64,000 bases of DNA from Lithobates sylvaticus. Its lineage: Eukaryota; Chordata; Amphibia; Anura; Ranidae. Position 1 is the stretch's first letter, and every line of letters starts with the position of its first letter. The stretch is from positions 379,313,833 to 379,377,832 of the forward strand of contig CM053030.1 of the NCBI GenBank assembly GCA_028564925.1, read 5' to 3'. Under the pieces are notes generated by a model. It saw nothing but the letters and a program-made list of their open reading frames with translations. It was not told the DNA's origin and made no database searches. Made by a program: the position numbers and the translations under genes. This document shows, piece after piece, positions 1 to 11,090 of the stretch.

Positions 1-90
1 GGTCTTTTTCGGCCGCGCCTCTGACTTTTTCGGCGGCGCACGCGACAGAGTCTCGGCGGCGGGAAATTTAAACCCGGACCGGACTTCTAA

Positions 91-388
91 TGTCGCTGGG
101 CATGGCTGCAATGACGCTGGCAAGGTACAACGTCCCTGGGCAAGGCTGCAATGATGCTGGGCAAGGCTGCAATGACGCTGGGCATGGCTGCAATGACGCT
201 GGGCATGGCTGCAATGACGCTGGGCATGGCTGCAATGACGCTGGGCATGGCTGCAATGACGCTGGGCAAGGCTGCACTGACGCTGGGCAAGGCTGCACTG
301 ACGCTGGGCAAGGCTGCACTGACGCTGGGCAAGGCTGCAATGACGCTGGGCAAGGCTGCAATGACACTGGGCAAGCTGCAAATGACGC
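91..388. repeat. 21-bp minisatellite
   Basis: About 13 tandem copies of a 21-bp unit of the form GCTGGGCAAGGCTGCAATGA(C). Variants are clustered: a block with CATGGC, then a block with GCACTGAC, as expected from recent local duplication. The unit length is a multiple of three, so every frame stays open. The resulting repetitive reading frames on both strands are by-products, not genes. Confidence 0.93.
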
Positions 389-399
389 TTAAATGTAAG

Positions 400-1140
400 T
401 TTTTTTTTTTCCCTAAACTTCCCTCCTAAAACTTTTTTTCCTTAAAATGCCCTCCTAAACTTGGGGTGCGTGTTATACGCCGGTGCGTGTTATACGCCGA
501 TAAATACGGTAATGTAAAAAATTCATAAAAAATTATTATTATAAAAAGGAATCAAAAAAAACTGAGTGATCAGTAAAAGAGGAGAGAACATTTATTTATA
601 TATAGAATTATATCAACATTGTTAGAGGACGAAGTGGATTGAGATTTATCTAATTAGGGTGGCTGCTAATCTAGCCAAGTATGGGCTATCAGTATGAACA
701 CAAATGGGTGCCAGGGACTCAGATTTGGTTCACATTAAAGCAAAAAAATTTCTTTTAGCTGAGGAAATAATACCACATAAATATAGAAATAGAGAAACCT
801 AGTCTCATTAGTGTGTCACTCCTGAGCACACAACGCATGCATAACAAGGCCTATGTAGTTCATGATGATGTAATCAGTCATGGCCTACATGGTTCATTAT
901 AACATGATCAATTGAAAATATAGTGCATATTCTGAACTATACTATAAAACAAAGAACTGTAATTGGGTCTATTTTCGAAATGCCCAGGGATCAGTTCTCC
1001 TTTGAAATATGAATTATGGAAAACAGGTTGCTCTTGTCATTGGAAATTGTACATAAATCTGATTTGGGGTTGCAATTCACAACAATGACAAGGGTCTATC
1101 CTGCTCTGATACTGATCTAGAGTTGAGGTCTACCATTTTA
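400..1140. other. No gene; AT-rich repeat sequence
   Basis: Contains a two-copy duplication of GGTGCGTGTTATACGCC around 465-500, the style of a dispersed vertebrate repeat. From about 550 onward the AT-rich sequence lies just 3' of the minus-strand Penelope-like reading frame and may be its 3' tail. No coding or RNA gene is seen. Confidence 0.5.
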
Positions 1141-3153
1141 TTAACTATTGTCAATGAAGCAGTTGACATCAGTATCTATATTAAGGCCATGAGGGGCATA
1201 GCAGCGGACCCTATGGATCCAGGACATCTCTAGCTTAGATAATTCCCTTACCAGAGAACTCCCCCTCCAATGGGCGCTGTATTTGTCTATGCCTAAAAAT
1301 AGAGTATTGGCTGGGTTTCGGTCATGATGAATGGCATAATGCTTAGAAACAGAGTGAAATCTAAAACCGTTCTTGATGTTAGTGATATGTTCTCCTATCC
1401 TCACTTGCATAGAGCGTTTTGTCCTTCCGATGTATTGATATCCACAAGGGCACTGAAGCAAGTATACTACGCCGGTTGAACTACAGGTGACAAAAGGTTT
1501 AATTTTGTGAACCACAGAAGTACTGGTAGAGACAAAAGTCTCAGTTTTCCTCAATTTGCTTTTATTGAGTGTACAGAGCTGACACTTGCGGCATTGGTGG
1601 TAGCCGGTGATGTTCTGAAAGAAAGAAACCTTCTTGACAGGAGGGTTGATTGCATTAGGGGCAATCTTGTCACGGAGGCAGGGTGCTCCCTTAAATATTA
1701 GTTCAGGTTGTGGGGGTAGGAATGTCTTAATGATATTATCATTCCCCAAGAGATGCCAATGTTTACGCAAGATCTTTTTGAGGACATAGTGTTGAGTTGA
1801 GAAAGTCGTAATAAGAGGTAGAGAAGGTCTCTTACTGGCCTTTTTAGGGCCATCAACCAACAACTGTGATCTATCCAGCCCCGCCACTTCTTCTAGTGTT
1901 TTATTAAGTAGCACCTGATCATATCCTTTGTCAAGGAGTCTATTCTTGAGTACACCTGCTTGGACTTTATAATCATCAATACTGGTACAGTTTCGCCTCA
2001 TCCTCAGGAATTGGCTCTTAGGAATTGAGCCAAGCCAGGAGTCAAGGTGACAACTCCCCTGAGGGATGTAAGCGTTACGGTCAGTCTTTTTAAAGAAGGA
2101 GGTGGTGGTAAAACCACCACCCTCCTTCTTGATTGTAATGTCCAGAAAATTGATCTGGACACTACTAACTTCATGCACAAACCTAATCCCTCTTGAGTTG
2201 TTATTAAGATTTGAGAAGAAGTCACTAAGCTCAGAGACTGACCCATCCCATAGGAGGAGGACGTCATCAATGTATCTCGCCCAAAACCGAAGTGATGGGT
2301 TACGATCCCGATAGATGATGTCCTCCTCCCACTTGGCCATAAACAAATTTGCCAAGCTGGGGGCATATTTTGCTCCCATAGCCACTCCTCGGAGCTGCCG
2401 GAAATAGCATTGGTCAAACCAAAAATAATTGTGATTCGCCGCATACTCCAGCAGCTCCATAATGAAGGATTGTTGTTGTGCAGGGAGAGTAGAGAAGGCA
2501 TTCAAATAATATTTGACGGCAGCAATCCCCAAGTCATGTGGTATGACTGTATAAAGTGACGCCACGTCTGCAGTCACCAGTAAGGTCTGAATGTTGGGTT
2601 TCAGATCAGATAACATATTAATCACATGCTTGGTATCCCTAACATATGAAGGCATGTCTTTTACCAAAGGTTGTAAAAAATAGTCAATATACTTCCCCAC
2701 CCGGGACGTGATGGAATCTATACCGCTCACTATCGGACGTCCCGGGGGGGAAGTAAGACTCTTGTGTATTTTCGGCAAAATATATAATACCGGTGTTCGT
2801 GGGGCTTTTGGAACCAAAAATAATTTCTCTTTCTCATTCAAAATATTAAGTTGAAAGCCCTTTTCCACCAATAATTGCAAGGTCTTTTTATATTTGAAAA
2901 TGGGATTACCAGTAAGCCTTTCATAAGTGTGCTTAATCATGTTGGTGAATATCCCTGTGTCCCTTGAAGCAAGAACAGGGAGGGAACTTCGACCCGAAAA
3001 GGGGCGTCTACCTTTTTTCTTCCTCCTTTCGATCCTGCAACAGGGGAATCGCCTCCCATATATATATATATAAGCAAAGAGCATTGCCAGGATTTCCCCC
3101 CAGGAATGAATACAGCACTCTCTTTTAAACCATTCTTGTAGAGCCACATGCAA
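1141..3153 (-). CDS. Penelope-like reverse transcriptase with GIY-YIG endonuclease
   Basis: An open frame of 670 codons. It has the reverse-transcriptase core of Penelope-like elements: YILPKIHKSL and GRPIVSG near residues 125-145, TADVASLYTVIPH near 190, GVAMGAKYAPSLANLF near 255, and the catalytic YIDDVLLLW near 290. The C-terminus carries a GIY-YIG type endonuclease (GVVYLLQCPCGYQYIGRTKR, about residues 565-585), which is diagnostic of Penelope-like retroelements. These copy RNA at chromosome breaks or nicks. The first 60-70 residues come from terminal-repeat sequence that recurs at 5562-5880, so the true amino-terminal region (usually about 200 more residues before the core) is probably missing: a 5'-truncated copy behind a terminal repeat. 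The core itself is uninterrupted, suggesting a fairly young insertion. It is not a LINE (no AP endonuclease) and not an LTR element. Confidence 0.9.
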   Translation of the reverse strand: MHVALQEWFKRECCIHSWGEILAMLFAYIYIYGRRFPCCRIERRKKKGRRPFSGRSSLPVLASRDTGIFTNMIKHTYERLTGNPIFKYKKTLQLLVEKGFQLNILNEKEKLFLVPKAPRTPVLYILPKIHKSLTSPPGRPIVSGIDSITSRVGKYIDYFLQPLVKDMPSYVRDTKHVINMLSDLKPNIQTLLVTADVASLYTVIPHDLGIAAVKYYLNAFSTLPAQQQSFIMELLEYAANHNYFWFDQCYFRQLRGVAMGAKYAPSLANLFMAKWEEDIIYRDRNPSLRFWARYIDDVLLLWDGSVSELSDFFSNLNNNSRGIRFVHEVSSVQINFLDITIKKEGGGFTTTSFFKKTDRNAYIPQGSCHLDSWLGSIPKSQFLRMRRNCTSIDDYKVQAGVLKNRLLDKGYDQVLLNKTLEEVAGLDRSQLLVDGPKKASKRPSLPLITTFSTQHYVLKKILRKHWHLLGNDNIIKTFLPPQPELIFKGAPCLRDKIAPNAINPPVKKVSFFQNITGYHQCRKCQLCTLNKSKLRKTETFVSTSTSVVHKIKPFVTCSSTGVVYLLQCPCGYQYIGRTKRSMQVRIGEHITNIKNGFRFHSVSKHYAIHHDRNPANTLFLGIDKYSAHWRGSSLVRELSKLEMSWIHRVRCYAPHGLNIDTDVNCFIDNS

Positions 3154-3420
3154 TAATATCTAGAGGGATTGTTCCATAGGAATCTGCTCATACCCTTGCC
3201 ACAATTTCACATTAAGTCACATTATAGGGATTCCCATGTTTAACAAGACCAATAAATCAACTATCATGTGATTGTTAACTAAAGCATAAAAGTAACCAAT
3301 TTAATGAAAAAAAACCACGTATTACTTTTTGTTCTGGTTTATTGTTTGTAAACATTTGGATCGTTTGGTGGCGACTTATACACTTGCTTAATCCGGCCAT
3401 GGCTGCTCTAGCTGCTGAAT
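2968..3420 (-). repeat. Penelope-like terminal repeat, copy 1
   Basis: Starts at AAGCAAGAACAGGGAGGGAA and runs through a short TA tract, CAGCACTCTCTTTTAAACC and TATTACTTTTTGTTCTGG to about GGCTGCTCTAGCTGCTG. The same order of blocks, with indels, recurs in direct orientation at 5562-5880. Penelope-like elements typically carry such 'pseudo-LTR' direct repeats. It forms the 5' side of the minus-strand reading frame. Confidence 0.75.
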
Positions 3421-3597
3421 GAGAGGAGAAACAATCCATAGTGTATCTCTGTATACAATTTATTAAAAAGAAAAAAAGAATATTGCACTTACAAAGTAGC
3501 AATCGATTAAAACATGTGTTAGCCGGCCGGCTCAATTTCGCTGCCCGTTTGCTTCCGGGATCTGCGTGGTTGTGTGGTGACGTCAGCACGCCGCTCC

Positions 3598-3633
3598 TCC
3601 CTACGCCGTTTCGTCACAGATGACGTCTTCCAG
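3598..3633 (-). ncRNA. Hammerhead-ribozyme-like motif in the Penelope 5' region
   Basis: On the minus strand: TGGAAGA, then a hairpin CGTCA-TCTG-TGACG, then GAAAC and GGCGTAGGG. The hairpin followed by GAAA is the stem II/core arrangement of the hammerhead ribozymes known in Penelope-like terminal repeats. The first core strand departs from CUGAUGA, so activity is uncertain. It sits about 450 bp upstream of the Penelope reading frame, the expected place. Confidence 0.55.
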
Positions 3634-3769
3634 GGGCACGGGCGGCGTGCTGACTCACCACCTATAAATAATCCTACACACAGAGGGAACGCCCAGATCT
3701 GAGCCGCTGAGGACCAGATGTGTGTCCACCATATTGGTGAAGGGCAAATTGCCCTGACTTAAAAAACAT

Positions 3770-4990
3770 ATGCTAGCTCAGAGGCAGCGATAGGTTAAAA
3801 GAAAAAAATCGGTATACTATCGGGGATGTAGAAAGAAAAACACTGCGACTCAAAAAAGGGGGATATGGACAACACCCTAAACCTGCCGCACCAGCGCAAC
3901 TCGGCCGATTCTCCGCAAAACAGCCAGGCAGCACCAAGGCAAAGCCGGGTCTCGCCCTATACCCAAAGATCAATTAGAGTCATGGTGGAGGCAAATGTTA
4001 TCATCATCATATTTTAAACATAGATAACAATAGAAAGGCCTTTCGCCTCATTACTGGCCAAAAAATCAAACCTAAATTATAATACCGAGTTAAGGTTATA
4101 TATTAAGTTTGTGAAATCTGCAATTCAACCTAAAAATGCAACATAGATAAGGTCAATCAGTAGCGCTAATATAAATAATGAAAAATATAAATGCTGAATA
4201 AATACTATGCAAATAAATATTGTGCAAATATATAAACAGTGCTATATAAATATCAAAGTGCAAAAATATTGGCGTATAATTGACTCAACGTATAACTTAA
4301 TAGCAACAGTGTGTCTATTTCTCTTAGTGACAAGTGAAAAAGTTCATAAATAAGTAAAGTCCAGATTGTAGATAAATAAATAGGTAAGTGATTTTCCAAG
4401 TGTCTTCAAACACAGTTTCAAACTGGAGTCTTTTAACTGGCTTGAGTCTGCCACCACACCACGTGTTTGTGATCACACTCCCTCTGAAAGGCCCACTCAC
4501 CAGCTCACAAGGCCTCACACTCTCGTGTTTGGCAGATGCGTGTTTTCCCCACTCCAGGGGTTAATGAAGGATGGCTTGTTTAATCCGTTTAACTCTCAAT
4601 GCGATTCCATATGTAAAACAATGAAAAAAACACTCCACATAGTGTAAAAACGTATGATAAAATTTATTCACGCAAAACACTCCAATGGTCACACTCACAT
4701 TTCAAAAGTTAAAATCAAGCCTCCAATCCAAAACCACGGCAAGCCAAACAACGCTGTTGTATAAAAGTATAAAAAATAAAATATATATATATACTGCGGT
4801 CTCGGCGGACCAAAAGGAAGACCCTGGTGGTGGTATAGTTATAGTCCACAGTGGCGTAATATATAAATAAATAAATACAATCTTTACTTTTTGCTCTGTA
4901 GCCTCATTCCCGACATGTTTCGTCGCTTGGACTTATTCATGGATATGGCTACACAGCCCATCTCAGACTAATTTATAGTGATAGGGGAGC
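3770..4990 (-). repeat. Penelope-type non-autonomous repeat ending in a hammerhead-like motif
   Basis: AT-rich, non-coding. It shares landmarks with the guest at 13527-14270: a CCACCACACC block, 'CCATATGTAAAA' followed by 'CTCCACATAG.GT', a T-rich stretch with 'TTATTCA', 'CACTC..ACAT', and finally CGACATGTTTCG at the right. Read on the minus strand, the hammerhead-like motif is at the element's 5' end. The left edge is approximate. Confidence 0.5.
4908..4940 (-). ncRNA. Hammerhead-like motif
   Basis: Minus strand: TGAATAAGTCC-AAGC-GAC followed by GAAACATGTCGGG. This is a short stem II of GTC/GAC with the GAAAC core and the CATGTCGGG tail shared with the copy at 14231-14265. The first core strand is degenerate. 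Confidence 0.45.
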
Positions 4991-5561
4991 TGGTCACATG
5001 GGTGGTGGACCAATCATGTGACATGTTGTGTACAATCAGGTGTGGGCTGATACACATGACCGTATACATTCCCCTATCCCGGCTTGCGAAAAAAATCGTT
5101 GGTGGTGTCACTGGCAGTAGTGTCCTAATATGGAAACAGTACTACTGGCACTTTCATGCTATATTTATACAAGTAGTTTTTACCTAAATCCAATCCCAGA
5201 TAACTATTCTAATATGTACACTGGTGATCCATGATGTACAGAGAGTGTATATGTAGGTATTTGGGATGGCTGTCTCTGTATTACCTTTAGAATGTCTGGG
5301 TGGATGTTTTCTGGGGGTCCCGGCTTCACACAGGTATAGTGCTGTTGAGGCTCGCTGTTGTGCTGTGCATATATTCCATTACAATCCCTGCCTGTCAGGT
5401 GCGGCTCACTGTGCATCCAATGGCTCTGTGTTAGCTGGTTTGTTGTGTGCGCGCGCCTGTCATCACAAACAGTGCGCGCGCATCACACATCAGCATGTAG
5501 TTCTTAATCATAGCTACGACCCCTCAGTTGTTTCATTTTTTGCCATAGAAGTAATTCCTAA

Positions 5562-5880
5562 GCAAGAACAGGGAGGGAACTTCGACAAAAAGATCCTGCA
5601 ACAGGAAGCCATATATATATATATAAGCAAAGAGCAGCCAGCCCCCCAGGAATGAATACAGCACTCTCTTTTAAACCATTCTTGTAGAGCTGCAATAATA
5701 TCTAGAGGGATTGTTAGGATCTGCTCATACCCTTGCCACAATTTCACATTAAGTCACATGGGATTCCCATGTTTATAAATCACTATTAATGTAACTTTCA
5801 CGTATTACTTTTTGTTCTGGTTTATTGTTTGTAATTTTCGTTTGGTGGGCTATATTGCTATGGCTGCTCTAGCTGCTGGA
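5562..5880 (-). repeat. Penelope-like terminal repeat, copy 2
   Basis: Direct repeat of 2968-3420, starting AAGCAAGAACAGGGAGGGAA. Several internal deletions relative to copy 1 remove the region corresponding to 2993-3035 and shorten later blocks. The (TA)n tract, the CAGCACTCTC block and the TTTTTGTTCTGG block keep their order. With copy 1 it brackets about 2.1 kb of other repeat sequence. Confidence 0.72.
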
Positions 5881-6950
5881 TGTTTTATAGACTGGCCTCA
5901 ACCATGGAATACTCTGGGCTATATATGGATTAGGTTGTATGGATGTTTCCATGTGGCTACGGCCCATAAATATGTATTCACGTTTTTTGGTAGTGACCTT
6001 TAGCTACTTACTAGGGTGGCTCCTGGTGTATTAAATGGCAGGATACTTTGCTATGTACACTATATACGGTTATATGTAATAGTTAACCTATTGCCCCGCT
6101 CCCTTGTTGTCTCCCCTTCCTCTTTTTCTTATTCATGCTTCTTCTTCTCCTTTTTTGTTTTCTTTTTTCCTTCTCTCTTTTCTCTTTTTGTACTCTCTGG
6201 TTTCATCCCTTTTTTTTCTATTATACCACCCTTTCTTTTCCTTTTCTTCTCTATCCTCCTTTTTTGTTGCTGTTTGTTTTCTCTCTTCTTCTTCTCTTTT
6301 CTCTCCTTGTCACTTAGTACCTAGTGTCGATATAGTCTATTGTATGTCACTCTCTACATATATGATGATGTAAGGGATCTTGCATCTGAACATATATGTT
6401 TGGCTCTATAGATAATCATTGGTTTAATACTATCCTGCCTTGGATATGATGCCCACCAGACCGTTCCGGTGACTCTGACATCACCGTTCAATTAACGGAT
6501 GAGGGTCCCTTCTTTCTTTTTGATGCCGCAGTTGGTACAGAGTTAATGTCATAGAATCCGGTGAGCACTCATATCATTGGTAACAAATTTTTATATATAT
6601 ATGATGAGTAAATTTATTTATTGTAATTGATACTAATGTTATCTTTTTGTAACTTGAATAATGATATAGATGCATATTAAGCTGCCCAGAAGAAGCAGAT
6701 AAGAAGTCTGCAAAACACGTCGGCTTACTGTACATACAAGCATCTCTCAAGTTTTATGGATTGAGTATCATTTCTGGTCAATTTTGTATATGGGCTAATG
6801 CTACCAAACAAGTTTTTATACTGTGTATAGTCTGTATGTAATAAATTCATATTTTACTATCATCCATTGTGTATGTGCTTACCTCAGAGACAGTGACATA
6901 TCCGGGAAAGTCCCATCACCTCATGGTGGAGTGGTGCTCTCTCTAATTTT
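5880..6950 (+). repeat. Repeat sequence with pyrimidine tract and Penelope-type end
   Basis: Non-coding. 6104-6318 is an almost pure T/C tract, which gives spurious Phe/Ser/Leu-rich frames. 6590-6900 includes a hammerhead-like motif and an AT-rich tail ending near a TAATAAATTC signal at about 6840. Probably the end of another Penelope-type copy; edges are uncertain. Confidence 0.4.
6686..6725 (+). ncRNA. Hammerhead-like motif
   Basis: AGAAGAA followed by the hairpin GCAGA-TAAGAAG-TCTGC, then AAAACACGTCGGC. Same layout as the other copies (purine-rich strand, perfect short hairpin, (G/A)AAAC, CGTCGG), in plus orientation. Confidence 0.45.
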
Positions 6951-9027
6951 CTTCTAACCATATACGGTATATAGTATTTTCAAACAAGAAAGATGAGCAA
7001 CATTTTAGATAGCTCCTTCCGTTGTTGAATCATGTTTGTGGGGCAATAATGATCACCTGCAAACTTTGAAGAATATATACATTACATAGCTGCAAACTTG
7101 TTATTTTTAAAGGAAAAAAATAGACTTTAGTAACACATTAATGAATTATCCAAAGGATTTGTCACATTCTCTGCATAATACCATTTTGTTTACAGATGTA
7201 TTTCTTCTTTAACTTGAATATCATTTTCATATATTTTCCAGAGGAAAAAACATGCAAACTTAACGAATAGTGTCAAAAATGATAATAGAATAGGCATGCT
7301 ATGTCAGAGCACTTGAAATTTCTTACTGCAGCAAAGACGAACACAGCTGAAGGAATCAAGGCTAACTATTTGGAGAGATGGTACAACAGAGACATGCATT
7401 ATTAAGTGATTCAGCTCTTCACAATAGCATGATTAGATTAAGCTTTTTTGAGAATGCTATTGATTTGCTTATATCCAGCCCACATACATTTATAAATGAC
7501 AATGGAAAACAGCCTCATGCAAGTATTCTATCATAGTGTTGTCAAGATCTAAAAACAAAGCAGGGTTCCATAAATCTATAACACTTTGCCCAAAGTTAAA
7601 AAATATTACTGTGCAAAATACTATTTAATAAAAGGAACAGCTCTGTGATTCATTAATTTCATGATTGTGTCAAATGAAATAAAAAAGAGAAAAACAAAAG
7701 TTATATTTTTACCTAGATAAATTGGTACACTTTCTGAGTTAGTAGAGCCCTAATACATGATATACTGGATACAAGTGGTTTTAAATGAAAGTTTTTTTAA
7801 TAAAACAGAGAAGAGTGAGACCCTCTGTAGGGTTTATCTTGATGTCCTTGTCTCCACCAGGGAGATTTCCTCTTACTTTCTGTCCCAGTGAATAATAGAA
7901 TTCTTACCAACTCTACCAAAGCAACAGAAAATCATTTTAACTAGTGTTTTGCTTTAATACAATGTTCTTTACACTAGCACACTACACAATAGCCACTCCC
8001 ATCCAAAGCTATACCCCCAATATGCTTCACCCACAACAGGGCATATTCATGGGGATAGTGGCTATTGAAGGGGAGTTAGTTTGGGCGTGTAATGACAAGT
8101 AAACTCTGCCTTACTTATCTAAGGATATGGAATAAAATAGATGGCAACCCTAGTAGAAAAGTTTATCAGGGAAATCAGATAGCAAGAAAAGGGTGGGCAT
8201 GGCTAGTTTAATTAAGGGATGGGGTTAATTTAAATAATAGTTGTGGTCATGGGCGTCCGCAGAACTTTTTTCAGAGGGAGGGCATAATTTTAAGGCCAAT
8301 GTGCCCCTCCCCTTTTTTTGACAATTTCATGAAGGGGAGGGGCTTAGTCATTATCACATAAAGTGCAGGCATGCAAAGGTTTGAGAAACCTGATGCAAAA
8401 GATTAATAGAAGGATCAAGCTGCCATTGTCTAATTAGCCATTTCTAATCTGTTTTTATGTTTACAGAGGTTTCTACTACTGACTTTCCTTTCTGAAAATG
8501 CCAGCACCATGGCTCTGTTGTTCCAATATTTATATTCATTAACCTGGAGGAGGTAAGCATATAAGAATTTTTAACTTTCCTTAAACGTTTCTCTTGTGCA
8601 TTCAGGCTCTGGCTTTGAAAGCATTCAGACCCATGGGTCAGCATTACAGCCAGGTAAAGAGCATTTTTAGAAGGTTAGCAATGATATCTCCCGCATATCT
8701 ATCATAAAATAATGAATTTAACACCTTGACTGCAATTGTACAAGTAGTGCTGTTAGATGAGCTCCAGAACATGGACCCAGGCTGCCTCACCTCAGGCAGG
8801 TGCTGGTGCAGGTGGACAGCTCACACTCAGCTCTACAGGCATGCTCCCTTCCTTCCCTTGGGCTCTGAGCCGCGCTGCTTGGAGAAGATGGAGGAGGTGG
8901 GTGAGCCAAAATTGACCAGGCGCGAAGAAAAAAGAAGTTCCTCCTCCGCTCTGAATGCTGGGGCCTTGCCTTGGCCTCATGACGTGACGTCACTGGTTGC
9001 TAGACACCAGGTGGTAGGCGAGTCTAG
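6950..9027. other. No gene; mixed repeat and unique AT-rich sequence
   Basis: No convincing gene on either strand. 7987-8068 is a small foldback (CAATAGCCACTCCC against GGGATAGTGGCTATTG). 7800-7920 and 8250-8350 look like dispersed repeats. 8755-9027 is GC-richer, contains the site where the retrovirus-like element inserted, and has only shadow reading frames. Confidence 0.5.
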
Positions 9028-9032
9028 CAACC

Positions 9033-9612
9033 TGTAAGGAAATGTAGAGTTACCTTTAAGATTTAATAATATTGTACAAAGATGTTTTTCTGTAGAAACT
9101 CACTCTAACTCTGTTTATCTCACACTCACACTTAGGAAACTTTCTCATAACAAGTTTACTTCTCTGTGTTTCTCACGGTAGCTTTTTCCTTTCACACACT
9201 GGCGTGTTTACCAAAAGAGTGTTTACCAGAAAATGCTGAGAACCTTGTCAAGGACATATATTGCGTGGGACATTTTTAGAGTGAATTCTGATGTTGAGTC
9301 TGAGGGCAGAAATATTATGAATGCCTTGCAGATCAATATTGATTGTATAACAAAATGCTTGAATGTGATTGGTTGTTTATGGGGTGTTCTCCCTATGCAA
9401 CCCGCAACCCCCCTTTTTGTGATTATTGTATATGCTCTGTATAGCTGGAAAAATAAACGTATTCTTTGATCAACCACATACGGTGTATGGTGTCTTTTTG
9501 CCTGTCCGGACAGACAGAGAGGAGGGGGAAAAGGAGAGAGTTTTTTCCATTGACCGTCAAAGTCCAGCTGAGGGAAAGAGGAGCTGAGAGGGACATTACA
9601 GAAAACCTTACA
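9033..9612 (+). repeat. 5' LTR of the retrovirus-like element
   Basis: Begins TGTAAGGAAATG and ends ACCTTACA, so it has TG...CA ends. An AATAAA polyadenylation signal lies at 9452-9457. The purine-rich GGAGGGGGAAAAGGAGAGAG block follows at about 9520. It matches 17976-18556 along its full length with few differences. Confidence 0.95.
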
Positions 9613-9780
9613 GATGGTACCAGAAAAGTGGGGTACATTTTAACAGGTAAGCTTTCTTTAAAATTACTTTTTCAAAGTATTTTTGAACAGCTTACTCTGT
9701 CAATGTTATAACCCATCGCATTATAGAACTCAAAGCATAATTGATTAATTTAATTAGCTAATTAGCTTGCCTGAGAGATA

Positions 9781-9985
9781 GGGACATTAAGCAGGGATGC
9801 CGGTCTAGGATCCCAGGAGAATTATAATACAGCTCATAAATAGGGATGCCTGACGAGGTTTACCAGGATCCCGGGTATTACTATAAAAGAACGGGATATA
9901 CCTGTCAAGGATGCCAGGATCCCAGGTATCAAAATATAGGGGACAAGGATACCTTGCTATATTGGCCAGGATCCCTCCTATATAT
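9781..9985 (+). repeat. Leader repeats of the retrovirus-like element
   Basis: Four imperfect copies of a motif around GGATGCC...CCAGGATCCC, spaced about 45-60 bp, in the untranslated leader between LTR and gag. Tandem GGATCCC-bearing stems might form an RNA structure; no function is known to me. Confidence 0.55.
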
Positions 9986-10807
9986 TGTATTAATACCATA
10001 GGAGGTTGAAAACCTTGTTTTTAACCAGAAGGACTGGTCATTGGAAACCTCTAAATCATTTAATGTCATATTTGTAATGTTTAAGTGTTTTTGGCAGGAC
10101 GCTGCCCAGAGTGTTTAACAGGCCTATTATTTGTGTATGAGGGAATAAATACTTATTTGGTTGCTAGTATTCCCGGAGGTTCTTACCAGGTTTAATATAC
10201 ATAATAGTTTTGTGATCCAGGGGGGTCTTTGATACATTGTGACATCAGGGACGTTGTAACATTTTTCTGGGGTAATACATAGATTGGTGAGGCTAACTTT
10301 TGATCAAAACATGCTATGTGAATAATTCCTTTTGCCACTGACATCTCTTGAGCAGGGGAAGTCAGGTGCAAATGTTGGATATTTTTGCGTTTTGCCAACA
10401 AGGGTTCAAATGCTAATATCTCACCAACCGTAATGGACAGTGGGGAATTGTTTCCGGCATTAGTATTACAGCAATTGTAAGTACTGTTTAAACCTGTTGG
10501 CACTTTGCCAAGAAATTTGAAATAGAAATAAAAATTGTTTGGTTATAAGAATAAGGAAAGTAATAACATACAAAGCTTGCTTATAATCAGGGGAACCTCT
10601 GGCCAAAGGGAGTGTTTTTTTGGCATTTTGCCAAGAAATAAAACTTTTAAATTTCAAGAAGCTTTAACTGTTAAAGGTGTCAGAAGTACTATTGAATGTG
10701 GAACGGGTGAAACTTTTGTGGCTTGTCCTAAGTCATTGACTGTATGTTCTGCAGCTGATGTGTATAAATAGAGTTATAATATAAAATAAAGTATAAGAAT
10801 TGTAAAC

Positions 10808-11090
10808 ATGGGAAATCTGCCGGGAAAGGGAGGTTCGGAAGGTAATCCGGATCAGCCCACTCCTTTAGATTTCGTGTCTGGAAACTATTGAACATATTAT
10901 ACTGAACCCTTCTGGAAAAACATATTGACCAGAGCTGATGCTCTACAAATTGCGGGGCTAAGTGAGTGCGGACCATGTCCTGCAGAGAATGGGAAGAAGT
11001 CACTAAAATGTGTGGCCAACATAAGCAGTATAATTATCCACTGTTTCCTTATGATAAAGAATATATGACTAAATGTTATAAAATGTGGTG
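10808..11090 (+). other. gag-like start of the retrovirus-like element (fossil)
   Basis: A Met-Gly-Asn start (MGNLPGKGG) fits a myristoylated retroviral Gag amino-terminus. The region is interrupted by the guest repeat that begins near 11090. A Pro-rich Gag-like stretch resumes after the guest, about 12730-13060. Non-functional. Confidence 0.55.

Noticed and set aside
68-429. Long repetitive open frames on both strands
   Set aside because: They are products of a 21-bp tandem repeat, whose length is a multiple of three; no protein feature beyond the repeat.
6104-6373. Phe/Ser/Leu-rich frames resembling membrane proteins
   Set aside because: They are three frames of one T/C-rich tract, with no conserved start or domain.
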